Source: Marisa cornuarietis (Eukaryota; Mollusca; Gastropoda; Architaenioglossa; Ampullariidae). Taken from it: 64,000 nucleotides of DNA. The stretch covers positions 3,392,501-3,456,500 of the forward strand of contig SMMW01000025.1 of assembly GCA_004794655.1 (NCBI GenBank), written 5' to 3'. The position numbers were made by a program, and so were the translations under genes. Positions 12,490 to 24,500 of this stretch are shown in pieces. How positions within the stretch are numbered: the first letter of the stretch is position 1; every line of letters begins with the position of its first letter. The notes beneath the pieces were generated by a model. The model ran no database searches and had not been told where the DNA came from. It worked only from the letters and a program-made list of their open reading frames with translations.

Positions 12490-12532
12490 CTAAACTGTGA
12501 GGAGATTTAAGGCTGCAAGTAGTGCAAAAGTG
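12490..12532 (-). CDS. ATAD5: Candidate last ATAD5 exon, frame uncertain
   Basis: An acceptor (GTGCTTCAG) precedes sequence that in one frame reads LLHYLQ and in the spliced frame STFALLAALNLLTV then TAG (12492-12490). ATAD5 proteins end with an F-L-H-Y-like motif right after the basic KRR, so the place is right. The frame showing LLHYLQ is one base off the phase given by the previous donor and soon meets TAA. Either the terminus has diverged, a one-base indel exists here, or the true last exon lies elsewhere. Confidence 0.35.
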
Positions 12533-15500
12533 CTGAAGCACACACACACAGGTGTTGCTGTTACAGGGAGCCTACATCACAGTACTGATCTTTTGAGCTC
12601 TTGTCAAAAACCATGTGACATTCAAAGGCTTGCATCACCAGAATGAAACTGAATTTCGCTCAGATTTTAGAGATTCATCGTTTAATAACGAACTGAATCC
12701 TGTCTGAAAATAATTTTGCACTTGGGTTTGACAGTTAAACAGCAGCCATCTGTCAAAGTAAACAACAGATGAAGGAACAACCATTAACAACACTATGACC
12801 TGTTTTGTGTTAAAAAAATGAAATTTCAAGTGAAAGCTGTAACAAACACAATGCTGATATTGTAGACATAGGTTAGTTTGCACATGCTTCAAAAATAATT
12901 AATGACCCATTCTAAACAAATCATTATCAGTCTGGACATTTTAGCAAACTATGATTTGGGTTTAACTAAAGCACTACATGTAACATGCCTCATAAAAATG
13001 AAAACAATAAATTATCATTCTCAATCAAACTACATTTTTAATTATTTCTCCCATGACTCAAACTGTTTAAAAATTCACAAGTCTGTTGATGAAAGCAGAG
13101 CCTCTGTACAATGTTTCCTAAGCAATACAAAGTTTGGGACTCTACACATAAATATAGTTTTCAAAATAAAGCATGATTTCAGAAAAAAAGGATACTAGTA
13201 AATTGTTATATTCATGCACTTAAATATCAACAATGAACTGCAGCTTGAGACATTCCATCTAAGAAAACATAAAAAATGTGGCATACAGCCATCTACACAC
13301 TTCATTCATGCTCAGTTTAAACAACTGCTCTCTCTTAATGAAGTAAATTGTAAGTAATCAAAATCAGAGATCGCCTGTGAAATAGTTGTGGGAAAGATCA
13401 TGCAGTCAGACTGCAATCTGATGGAAATCCTTGGTTCAGGACATTTACAGTAGATGCACATAGGCACAGACCAATGTTGTCAAAATAATGATGAAACCTA
13501 CAAAGAAAAATAGTATCTTATGCTTTATAAAATATATTTTTCAAAAATATTTTCTTCTGACAAGTGCTTCTTTCAAACTATCTCTGCAATACTGCTAATT
13601 TTTCAACTTCAGTTCTTTAAATATCTGTCCAAAATGCTAGTGAAAATGAAAAAAAAAGGAGAAAATGATTTGACTATCTAATTTTGTTGTAATGGTGCAT
13701 CATAAAGAAAATGTAAGCTTAAAATGTATCTAGACACAGTGGGTAAAACAATTGCACTGACCCTCCAAAATGGGAGATAAAAACTGACCTGCGCTTTGCC
13801 TTGGCAATCTGACGACAATGCTCTGCCTGACTGATTGTGCGAAGCATGGGCAGGTAGTCCAGACTAATGGAGCTCAAGCAGTGGAAGCTAGTCAAGGGCA
13901 AGTTACTCACAACACTGTGAAATGCTGTTTTGTATGGCTCTGGCACGCTGAAACAATGAAAAAAAAAAAAAGCAAAAGAAAAATGCAGTGTGTTATCTAT
14001 TTTATCTTTTAACTTGGCCTGTAAAAAAACCATCTCATGCCCCTAAATGAGACAGAAGCAATACCCAGGATAACAGAGTGAAACAAAACCAGGTAGACAC
14101 TTCTCCTGAGGCCAATACCATTCAGTCCAACATCCACCACACCCCATCACCAAGCTGTAGAAATGAAGGAACTAGACATAACGCATAACCAATAACTTAG
14201 AGTTGTAAATTCCATGTTGACTAAAAAAAATCTCAGCAGCATTTTCAAATTGACTTTACAAACTTTCAGTCACAGGGTATTATTTTAAAGGTTACAAAAC
14301 GGAGATTATAACGAAACAAGATTCACTCACTGAGGCAACCATTCCACACTTTCTTAGTGCACAAATAAAATACATCCTGCATAGTTGGTATTTGGAAACA
14401 CAAAAGTAGCATGGCAGATGACAGTGAGCTGTTCTAACTACAGGCCAATACAATGCTCAATGTTCTGAAAGAGGAGGAGGAAGAATAAAAGTACGAGACT
14501 GAAAGAAAGAAGAGTTTTTAATGCTCAGTTCAAGTTTAGTAAAAGCATACCAAAAAATTTCATCTTTATATTGCACTATTGTCTTGTGGAATCCCAAATT
14601 TCCAGGCAGTGGGAGGTAACAGTACTCAGGAAGACTGTCACTATCACTAGTTTTTTCCCACTCAGCAACATCTTGTTTCACAGACTGCAACAATCCCCTG
14701 GCACTTCTCACTTCGATCTCGGCTTGCATGAGCAGCCCAGCATCAAGCTCCTCACCAGGCTGTATCGATGGAACACTGTCATCCATTCCTGGCAACAATG
14801 CCCAACGCTCACCAGCAGCTAAATTTGTTTGCTGTATTTGTGAGCAATGTATAGTGTCTGCCATGGAGACAGCATCATAGTACTGAGCAAAGCGTCTGAG
14901 GACATGAGAACACAGAGAGTTGCCATGTCTGTCTACCTCCATTTCTTCTTCTCCTGAACACCTTATTACAGCTGCTGGCAGTGGGTCATCACCAGCATGA
15001 CAGGAAGACACCGCAATAGTGTTGCTGCTGCTGCTCTCGCCATCAGAGCCTTCACTGTCAACAAGACTATCCATATGAATTCTTTTTCTCAAAGGCCGTT
15101 TAGCTGGAACCAGTTGTGGAGTCCAGTGGCTGTGAAGTTTTGTTGCAGGCAAAGGGAGCATACGGAACAAATTAAACTCCAGAAAGTCTATGTGGTGTGC
15201 TTTCAGCTCTAAGTGATGCCTGGCAAGGCCAGATACAGCTTCACTATTGGCATTCTGAAAGCACATTAACAAAATCACATTATATTAATCTAAACCAAAG
15301 AAATGGTAAGTGGCAATATTTCCATGAACAGAGGGAGCCACATAGATAATCAACATCTTACTTCACTTCATATCCCAGAAATCTTGTTACAAATGGCAAA
15401 ATATTAAGATAGTACTTTACACACAGATCTGTTTTCAACTCCAAAATAGAAGACACGGGACAAATTTGATTACTGACCTTCATTCCGTTCGCAAACAATA

Positions 15501-18500
15501 ATTGTACATCTGAAGGCAAGCCCAGCATGCTTTCGCATAGACTGAGATGAACTGCCGGCAGTGTGCTGGCCCCGGCTATTTCCAAAGCTGCTGCGGATGC
15601 ACCAATACTATCACACGATGGCTTTGTGTGAAGTGTTGTATCAGGTACCCTGGCAGTACAATCTCCTTCCTCTTCATCCAGTAGTACTCTACGCACTGTC
15701 TTCCTGACACGTCTTAAACATACAAAATCATCATCATCATCATCATTGCTGTCGTGTGACTCTTTTAAAGATGCTGGTCCAGAGACTGCTTGTTTTAAAG
15801 ACACTGAAGCTGTCTCTTTTAAGCAGTCTTTCTCATCCTTGAATTTAGGTTTGGTACAGACAGACTGGGCTCTGGTGCTGGTTCCACCTCTGGAAAGAAC
15901 CAAAAACTGCAGAGTAAGGAGAGCGTGACGCACATCCCTTGCGCAAGCTGAAGCCAGGGCTTGAATGTCTTTTGCACAAGTTCGAATCCCTGCTGCTAGG
16001 CATGCTGACTGCAGGTAGCTGGTCATACACATCTGGACAGAAACACACCAACCCATTCGCTGTAACATACTTAATTTTAAGGATTTTTTTTAATGGTACT
16101 CTTGGGTTAAAAAGGCTTATTGTGCAGACTATAAGAGGCAAACAGGCAGGACAACAGGAATATTTTTCTTTGCAATGAATATCCACTCTCTAAAAGTAAT
16201 TAAAAAAAAGTGATTTAAGTCTTGCTACAAGCAACTGTTGGGTTGGGCTGTATTTCTTGTTTTGTTTTTGTACACCAGGAGATGATGACTGAAGTGCAAG
16301 TCATTTCCCCAACTTTACTGCTGAGATTCTTACCTCATCACAATTACCTTTTTTTACTGAATGTTGTTTCTAGTCTACTTAAGCATAAATAATATAACCT
16401 GAAAAGATACTTCCATCATTGAAACAAACTGATTAGGCACCAGAATGGGTAAGATAAAAGACTGTCAGAAATTAGGTGACGGCTAAAATTTGTCTCCTGT
16501 TAAACAACATATCAAAATACCATTTTTGGTAGTAAAATCTCTTTCTTCAAGTACTTAGCAGATTACATGATTATATAGAGATCATTCTCTAGCTACCTCA
16601 AATTCAGCTGTCCAAGCCCGTGCAACATGGTAAGACTTGAACAAAGCTCAGCCCCTTCCCATCCCACCTGCCACATTAGTGAGCCTCTCTACTCCAGTTT
16701 TTTGCCTGGACTGAGTCTGGAACCCACTGTGGGGAGGCGGGAGGGAGCAATCTGTCATGTCATCTGGTAAGTACTCGAAGAAAGAAATTTTACTACCAAA
16801 AATGGTATTTCTTCTTCGTACTGTACCAGATGACATGACAGATAGCTCCCTCCCGCCTCCCACAGTGGGTTCCAGACTCATTCCAGGCATCTGTCATCTG
16901 GTAAGTACTCGAAGAAAGAAATTTTACTACCAAAAATGGTATTTCTTCTTCGTACTGTACCAGATGACATGACTAGATGGAGACTAACAGGTGGAGGGAG
17001 TGGCAACCCATCCTGGCAGCAAACTTAGTGAAATGCTAGGTGCACAAAGAAATTAACACACTCCAAATCCAGCTGGGCTATAAGCTGGGTGTGCTAAATA
17101 AGCTGCCATCGGGTTGGCCAAACAGGAATCCATGACTGCTACAAGCTGTGCTGCCTAGACAACGCCGATTCTTCCGCAGACGTCAGAAGGGGGCAAGGTA
17201 GCACCTGGTGAACATCGAATTAAAACGTCCTCCTATCACCTGAATGGTTCAGGGCTACCTTCCTCAAACAGGTTAAGCTAGTGGCACCCACTCTACCTCA
17301 TGGGCTCTAGCAGTGCAAGAGAGGCCACTGTTAAGACAGCGTCACATAGCCTTCATGACCCCTTTGAAGGAAGGCGCAACCGATTGCATCAAAAACCTGC
17401 GTACTAGCAAGCACAGCCACAATCTACCCTTTCTGCACTAAACCTATCTCTTGAGATAAATCCTTAATGCTCTAACTGGACCCTAATCTATTCTCTGGGA
17501 CTCATCTCGGTTGTGGAAGGAGACTGACTTCCTGGGAACTCTGTGTTGGGATTCTATCCTAGCCTGGAACCCGAATGGGTTCACAGGGTTATAGAACCAT
17601 CCCCCAAACCGTAAAAAGATGGGTCTGAGAAAGCAAGAAACTTGAGCCACTAAGGCGACCGCCACTAACCATGTTAAAATTGAAGGAACCCTAGACGGGC
17701 TCAAGGCCACCAAGTTTAAGGTCCAAGCTAAGCACAATTCTAAGAGGTGGAGAGGATGCAATCTACAGTGTGAGCCAACAAAATGGCCACCAATGCATAA
17801 CTTTCTTAATCATTCCTGATCTTCACATCGCAAGACCTAAATGACTGAATGTATCTGGAAGCATGGCTTTATAACTTAAGCAATAGGTGCCAGAAGTTTC
17901 TTTAACAATCAAAGAATGATCTGCCACTGTCACCTGGGACATATCTGTAAGCTCCAGTCCTAAACTAATTGGAGACCTCTCAAAACTCTCCCCTTATTTC
18001 CTTCCTATGCTAGTAAGTCAAGGGATATATCGACATCAGAGGACACCCCTGATGAGACCTAGATGTGAAGGTTCATAATCTCTGGCACCAGATGAAAGCC
18101 TATTGTGTGGTTATTTTGACAGAGTCCAAATAGATGGTAGCTTCTTCAGTACTACCATCAACAAGGCTGCTTACTCTGAGCCCCAAAACCGATACCAGTC
18201 TAGTGGGTCATAGACATTGGCCCAATTGATCTACATCAGAAGGACTGCACAATTAAAGGGGATAAGTACATAGTCCCTCCCAGGAAAAAGGCGTCTACTG
18301 CCCAAACCAACAGATCAGAGACTGGTGACAAACGCCAGAAGCCTGTGGTCCCAGCACGCCGCAAACAGATCCACCCTGGGACAACAGTCCAGAAGGGACC
18401 ACTCGAAGTACATAAACTGTCCCTTCCTGCTGAAGGCATCTGCAAGGCCAACAATCCTTCCCAGAATGTGTTGAGCTAGCAGCAAGATGTTGAGAACATG

Positions 18501-21500
18501 GCACCACCAAGGCAACTTCCATACTAGAAGATACTGCTGGGGGAAGAGAGGTACCCCAAGTCAACGTAAGTAGGTCACTGCCATGGAGTTGTCAGACACC
18601 ACCATACCACTTTCCCCTGCCGGACCTTCCGCTAGGCCTGTATTGCTCTCCACACTGCCAGAAGTTACAGAAGTTTAAAAGCTGAGACTTCTCTTTCTCA
18701 TACCACTGGCCCTGCTGTATCCAGAAACCAGGAAGCAGATGAGCACCCCTCTGGTGAATCCAAACTGGGGAGTTTTGAATGAATGAGGCAGTGGGTCCTC
18801 TGCGCACAAACCGCCTCCTGGATAGGCTCTAAATGTCCTATGCCATGGCCTGGGGAGGACAAGCCATGGGCATCCCGGGCTGGGGGTGCCCCCTGGAAAA
18901 CAGCATCCTGCCTGGTTGCTTTCCTAGCCTTGCTGCACGGCTGAAAAGGAGCGAAGATTCCGGGCTGTACACCTGCCCAATGGCGGACGTCCTCTAGAAG
19001 CTGTGTCCAGCCGTGTCATTTCCATCTACTTGTATAACCTGTATGGCAGGCGATGGGGACACCACATCCCTCGGCAGACTGAGAGCCTTTTCTCAACAGA
19101 CTGTTTTGGGAAAAAGGAAGAAAAAGAGCTTATCTTGAGGGCTGGTCTGGGCAGAAGGGGGCCGGAGCTGAATAGGTCTGGGGATCGGCACCCCTGGGTT
19201 GGGGGGGTCCACTGAGTGTGAGCCTAGTGTGACTTGCAAGGCCCCCCCCCCCTTTGAGCCCCGGGATCAGGGGCGTAGTTTAGGCGCCGGCTCCTTGTTT
19301 ATCCGAGAAGAACCCACGATGTACAGGTGGGACACCTTTGCCATCTTGCTCTGCATAACTCTAAGTTTGCCCTGGCCTGGATCATGTCTCTGGCGCAGTC
19401 CACTTAGCGACCCTTGTGTAGTCTCCATGTCTAGGCAAGGGTGACAGGTCTCTCCGAGGAGTCTGCCTCCAAACAGGTATGAGATGCAGCTGATCCCACT
19501 TTATCTGTGCTTGTAATAGTACTGCACCAAATAAAACAGACTGTGAGAACAAATCTCACTCCTACTTATTAGTGGCCATACTTAACACAGATGCATCTAA
19601 CTTGTCTCTGTTTTGCACAGCCGCTAGTATGCTAATTTGTTTACTCATCCAATAAGGATGGAGACGCCTATACCAGATTCATTTACCATAGCTTCAGTAA
19701 GGGTAAAATTAACAACAGACCCATATTTCTTTCCTTTTTCAAACATGTCTGATGGTAAAAACCACGGGGTGTCCATGCACAAGGACACTTAACCATGGTT
19801 GCTGCTGCTGTGTGAGAACACAAATGCTGCTTCACCGACGGCAACACCCGTCAGTGCGTGTCACAGTTTGAGATGAAACGAGTATACATCTTTCTCCAAC
19901 TTCACTGCTAAAAGGGAACGTGGAATTCATGTAACTGTGCGAACGCCAATAGCCAATGTCTTCAAGAATATGGCTGCAGAGGGGCTAGCTTTTCACCCAG
20001 GCTGCATGACCATGACAACTCCAGCCCTACCAACAAGGTGGCAGGAAACAGATGGATAACTCAACGACTTACACACTACTGCTGAACCGAAGCATAGGCC
20101 ACCATTCACTTACTGACGAAAGACTTGTATTGTTCCGCCAGTAAGACACTTTCTAAAACCTGCCACTCTCAAACATAAACCCGTTGGTAGGCAGGTGGTT
20201 TTTAACGTGCCAGCAACTAAAGCTATATCACGACGAGAAATAGACCTGTACCTTTTAGCTTAAAGTTACTGGCAAACTACATAAACACGCATCCACATGC
20301 CAAAGGGGCCTGTTATCCAAGGTTACTCACATACAGCAACCCCCACCCCCCGCTGCCTGTGTAGTCACCAAGCCCCAGGGGTGGGTGGTGTTAAGCCGTG
20401 GCCACAAACAAAACACCGTGCACGGAAGAAAACGGCATGCTTTGCAGAGCAACATATTGTGATTTTCCTTCCTTCAATACTTAATCTAAAACAAAAGTGC
20501 ATTAGACACCACTTGGGCTCATAAGGTCGACGACAGAGAGGGCACAAGAAACACTCTTGCATGGCCGCCTCCACCCGGTCCACTCTACTTTCTCTCTCTA
20601 AAAGAATAAGGTAGCAGTGTCATGTAACCACTCTGGGAGAGGAGACGGAAACAGATATCTAGCCTTACCTTATACTGCTCTAAAGATAAGAGCGCTTAAC
20701 AGGCCAATGCGTATACTTTCCCACCATGGTCCATCTCTGATAACGTGCACACAAGCTTGTCCCCAGTAGCTTTCTCAGACCACTGTCTTAGGAACGACAA
20801 ACTATACAAGGAAAAGATGAGTAGGACCGACAGTCGGTACTGCAAAGACATTAGATAGCAGGTAGCTTTCACCGTACTTCACAGGCCCCACTGGTATATC
20901 CAAGAGAACGCAGAAACGAGGTAGCTGACACACGTGTTTAACTGTGTCAAGCCGGGCAAAAAACTGGGGTAAAGAGGCTCACTAGTGTGACAGGTGGGAT
21001 GGGAGGGGGCTGAGCTTTGTGCAGTCCTACTGTGTTGCATGGGTTCGGACAGCTGGATTTAAGGTAGCTAGAGGGTGATCTCCATATAGTCATGTCATCT
21101 GGTACAGTATGAAGAAATACACATGTGCTATCTGTAAGAAGACAACACTAAAACAAAAAGATCAACAAAGCCAGTCAGGATTCTGAAATTTAGTTTTGAC
21201 ATTTATATGTTACTAACAAGCTAAGAATTTTGATGAAAGCTGATATGTGTTAGTGCACAAATTAGACCAAATGTTTCTGAGTGCTCAAAAAGACACACCA
21301 GTGAAGGCGGCTTAAAGGTAAGCTGCTCAAATCTGGCTGTTATCTGCCTGCAGAAGCCAGCATCAGAGGTAGTCATGATGATAGGAATCTTGGTTGTCTG
21401 AATGAAGTGTTGCACTGTTTGGAGGAAGCCACTATCTTCCTTAAACACAATATCCACCTTCAGAAAAAAACACAAACTCAATAAGTTCAGACACATAAAG

Positions 21501-24500
21501 AGTTTTGCACAGCACTAGGTGTGAAATGATTTGCTAGATGTATAAAAATAAGTGCATCAGAGATTCCAACAGACCAAAAGTGATAAAATCGAGAGCTTAT
21601 TTCCTTAGCACTATAAACAAAGGTGTCTGCACATGAATAATTAGCATCAATAATTACATTCACACCTCATCAAACAGAATCAGTGAAGTGTTGCTTAGGT
21701 TCAGACGGCCAGCCAGATTTACTTCCTGTATTTCTGCTTGCACATCTAAGGCCTGTTTGGGAGCTTTGTCTCTTCCACTTTCGCCTCGTAGCTTTTTAGG
21801 TGTAGTTTTTGGAGAACCTGATAAAGCACAATGACCCTGGTGTGTTTGTTCAACTCAACAAAATTACATGTAGTCTCATTCCCCAAGTAACACCCACACA
21901 TTTGATACATTCAAACACTGACCTTCACTAGACAGCCAAACTCAACAACTACAAACTAGGAACATACCTGCACAATCTCGTTTTCTCTTTTGTGGAGTTC
22001 TGCTTGCAGAATTTTTCACACTTTTGCTTTGAGTGACAGAACATTCTGCTCCATTTGTGGAAAACACAGCAAAGGATTTAGCTAGAGAAGTTTTTTCTTT
22101 TTCACTGCGTGAAAGTTTTGTTTCCTTTGCAATAGCTTGTGCTGAAATCAATAAACCAATCATTATCATATTTCTTGATTTCCTGCACCAATGGAACACT
22201 CATCCATTCTAGCAGGTCTGCGCCAAGTAACAAAAAGGGAGGGCAGAGTCCCTCCAAAACTAACAACTAGCACTTAAAAGCCAAGACCTGCCAAAACTAA
22301 CTAGCCCTGGCCTATTGGCCTTCTACAATTTAAAAAAGAGGCCCTGGGGTTTCCTTAAAAAAAAGGCCCCTCTGGAGTAAATGGGCCTTTCAAAATGACA
22401 GTACAATGTAGTTCAAAGTCGTGAAGTAGCATTCTTCAAATCTAACAGCTGAGTTTTTCAAGCTTCTTGCCCCTTTCCTTTTTAAAATCCATGAAAAAGT
22501 TTCTTTCTTCCCCTGGAACATCAAAGTCTGCAAAATATTGATTCTTTTAGCAAGATTCTTCAAGAAAGCTTTTAATGACTTGCTGATCCACAGAAAGGTA
22601 AAAGGTAAAGGTAGTCCTTTAACATTTTTAGGTCGTTAGGGAGTGAGGTGTCAGAGACCTCACTTTTCAGGGCCAACTTTATAAGGGAGGTGCCCATCTT
22701 GCTACTTTACCTTCCCCAGCCTTCTATGGAGTCGGGTACCAAATTCCCGAGTTTGGTTGATTGGGGGGGAGGGGGGAGAGGGGGAGAGTTTGTGGCATCA
22801 AACTGATGCGCCTCTCGGTTTGGATGCCATTGTTCTAATTGCTTGACCATGTGCTTTCCTATCTGAATTAGTAACTGAAAATGTGGCAGAAATATATCGT
22901 GAAGAGAAAGTGTTATATAGAGGTAAAAGCTAACCTGTGACTTGGAAATTGCTAAAATCTGAAGAGGAGGGTGCATGAGTGGTTCCGTTCCTTTTCTGGG
23001 CCACTTGGTGAGACTGGGTCGCCTCTTGAACCTGAGCTAAGATGTGCTTACCAAGTCGAGATGATGATGCATTTACTTCAAATACCTGAAACCCACACAT
23101 AGCCAAGTACACAGAAAAGATGAGTTACATGTCAGCACAACAAAATAATGCCTGTCTTGTGCATAAATGCTTTTCTGATGCCAAAATAAATCTGGACAAA
23201 TTGTGACAGCAGTGACTCAGTACACATACCACAGCTTCTTTGTCTTCTTCCACAGGAAAATGATAAATTACCTACCTTATAGTTGAGGTGCTGGGCTAAA
23301 GCATAAACAGCAGCTGTCTTGCCCACTCCATGTGGCCCAACAATTAACACAGTATTGCACAGCTGTCTGGATTCATCATCGCCATCAGAACTGTTTCCAT
23401 CACTGCTGCCATCATGTGCTGAAGACAGATAAAAATGGTAACAGATGCTTAGCTAAATTTTAAATCACTTTTTTCGCTTAAGCATCAACATAAAATATAT
23501 ATATATATATCTGAGAATAAGGTTAAAAGATGCCTCGTGAACAGACTTTGGCACAAAAATCACACAACTACAATTGTTTTACCTGCTCAATATGCTTCAC
23601 TTTGTATTAACACAGATAAAAATGGTAATACAGTCGGACCTAGCTAAGTCGGACTCAAGGGACCTGAAAAAAATTCGACTTACGGAGTTTTCGAGTTAGG
23701 GAAAATAGGCGCAGGTTAATCAAGGACAATGTTTTTCCGGCTTAATTACTGTATTATAACTGTTTATTATACAGTATTATCGTTTATACGGATGTATGTA
23801 CTGCCATTTCCGTGGCACGTACCGCACAGGAAAAACCACACTGACAGGAACTCTATTCAGTGCTCGTCCCGATAAGAGACTGACAAAGTGTAGAAAACGT
23901 ATTTTTCACAATAAGTTTGCGTATGAACCACTAACGGTCGACTGGTCAAGTTACCACCGCCACCGCCTGAAGGGACTGTCAAGGCGGGTGGCCATAAATC
24001 TTGACCAGTGATGAGCGGCCCGCCGACTTGAAGCGGCCGTGGGAAAAGTCTAGTGTTGGCCAGTTCCCCTGAATCGGTCAACTTCAAAGAGGGGATTGGT
24101 GTGAGAGTCAGTTAGTTGTCCACTGCGCAACAGAGTGCGCAACGAACCTTTTACACTAAGATGAAAGGAAAATGGGATAAAAGTGTCTTTCTTGAGACAG
24201 TTTGGAATATAGTTTGGAACAGTTTGAGACATAGTTGCACCTGGTTGGTGATGACTCAAAATTCGACTAACGGAGGTTGGAAGCCAAAAAATCTTTGAGT
24301 TAAGGAGATCTAAAATGTACATTGTTCTTACGGAACTTGGCCGGGAACTAACAATTAATTCGATATAGGGAGGTTTTCGACTTAGGGAAGGTCGACTTAG
24401 CGAGGTCCGACTGTAGATGCTTAGCTAAATTTTAAATCACTTTCTTCACTTAAGCATAAACATAAAAGCATATATTTGAGAATAAGGTTAAAAGGTGTCT

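Larger units (their letters stand above)
16515..21119 (-). mobile_element. DIRS-like tyrosine-recombinase retrotransposon, degraded
   Basis: About 4.6 kb in an ATAD5 intron. Evidence is structural and coding. The ends are long inverted repeats (16515-16700 against about 20955-21119, matching over about 165-185 bp by eye). Near the right end (minus orientation) lie two copies of a short unit (16757-16840, 16893-16975) that reads as the right terminus joined to the left terminus, the layout of the internal complementary region of DIRS elements. Minus-strand remnants resemble DIRS RNase H (VSDNSMAVTYLR, ADAFSRKGQ, PRVDLFAACWDHRLLAF, LVWAVDA) and recombinase (LAWTLNLV, NPFGFQARIESQH). I did not find the reverse transcriptase. 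Many stops and frameshifts: not autonomous. Retained intron position and diverged ends suggest age. Confidence 0.72.

Noticed and set aside
14571..15212. Plus-strand frames opposite ATAD5 exon 15254-14551
   Set aside because: Antisense shadows of a well-supported exon.
15845..16186. 113-codon minus-strand frame
   Set aside because: Shadow of the true ATAD5 exon 16032-15478 in another frame.
16515..21119. Inverted ends considered as those of a cut-and-paste DNA transposon
   Set aside because: No transposase seen, no clear target duplication, and the internal joined-termini units plus RNase H text favour DIRS; kept as the main alternative.
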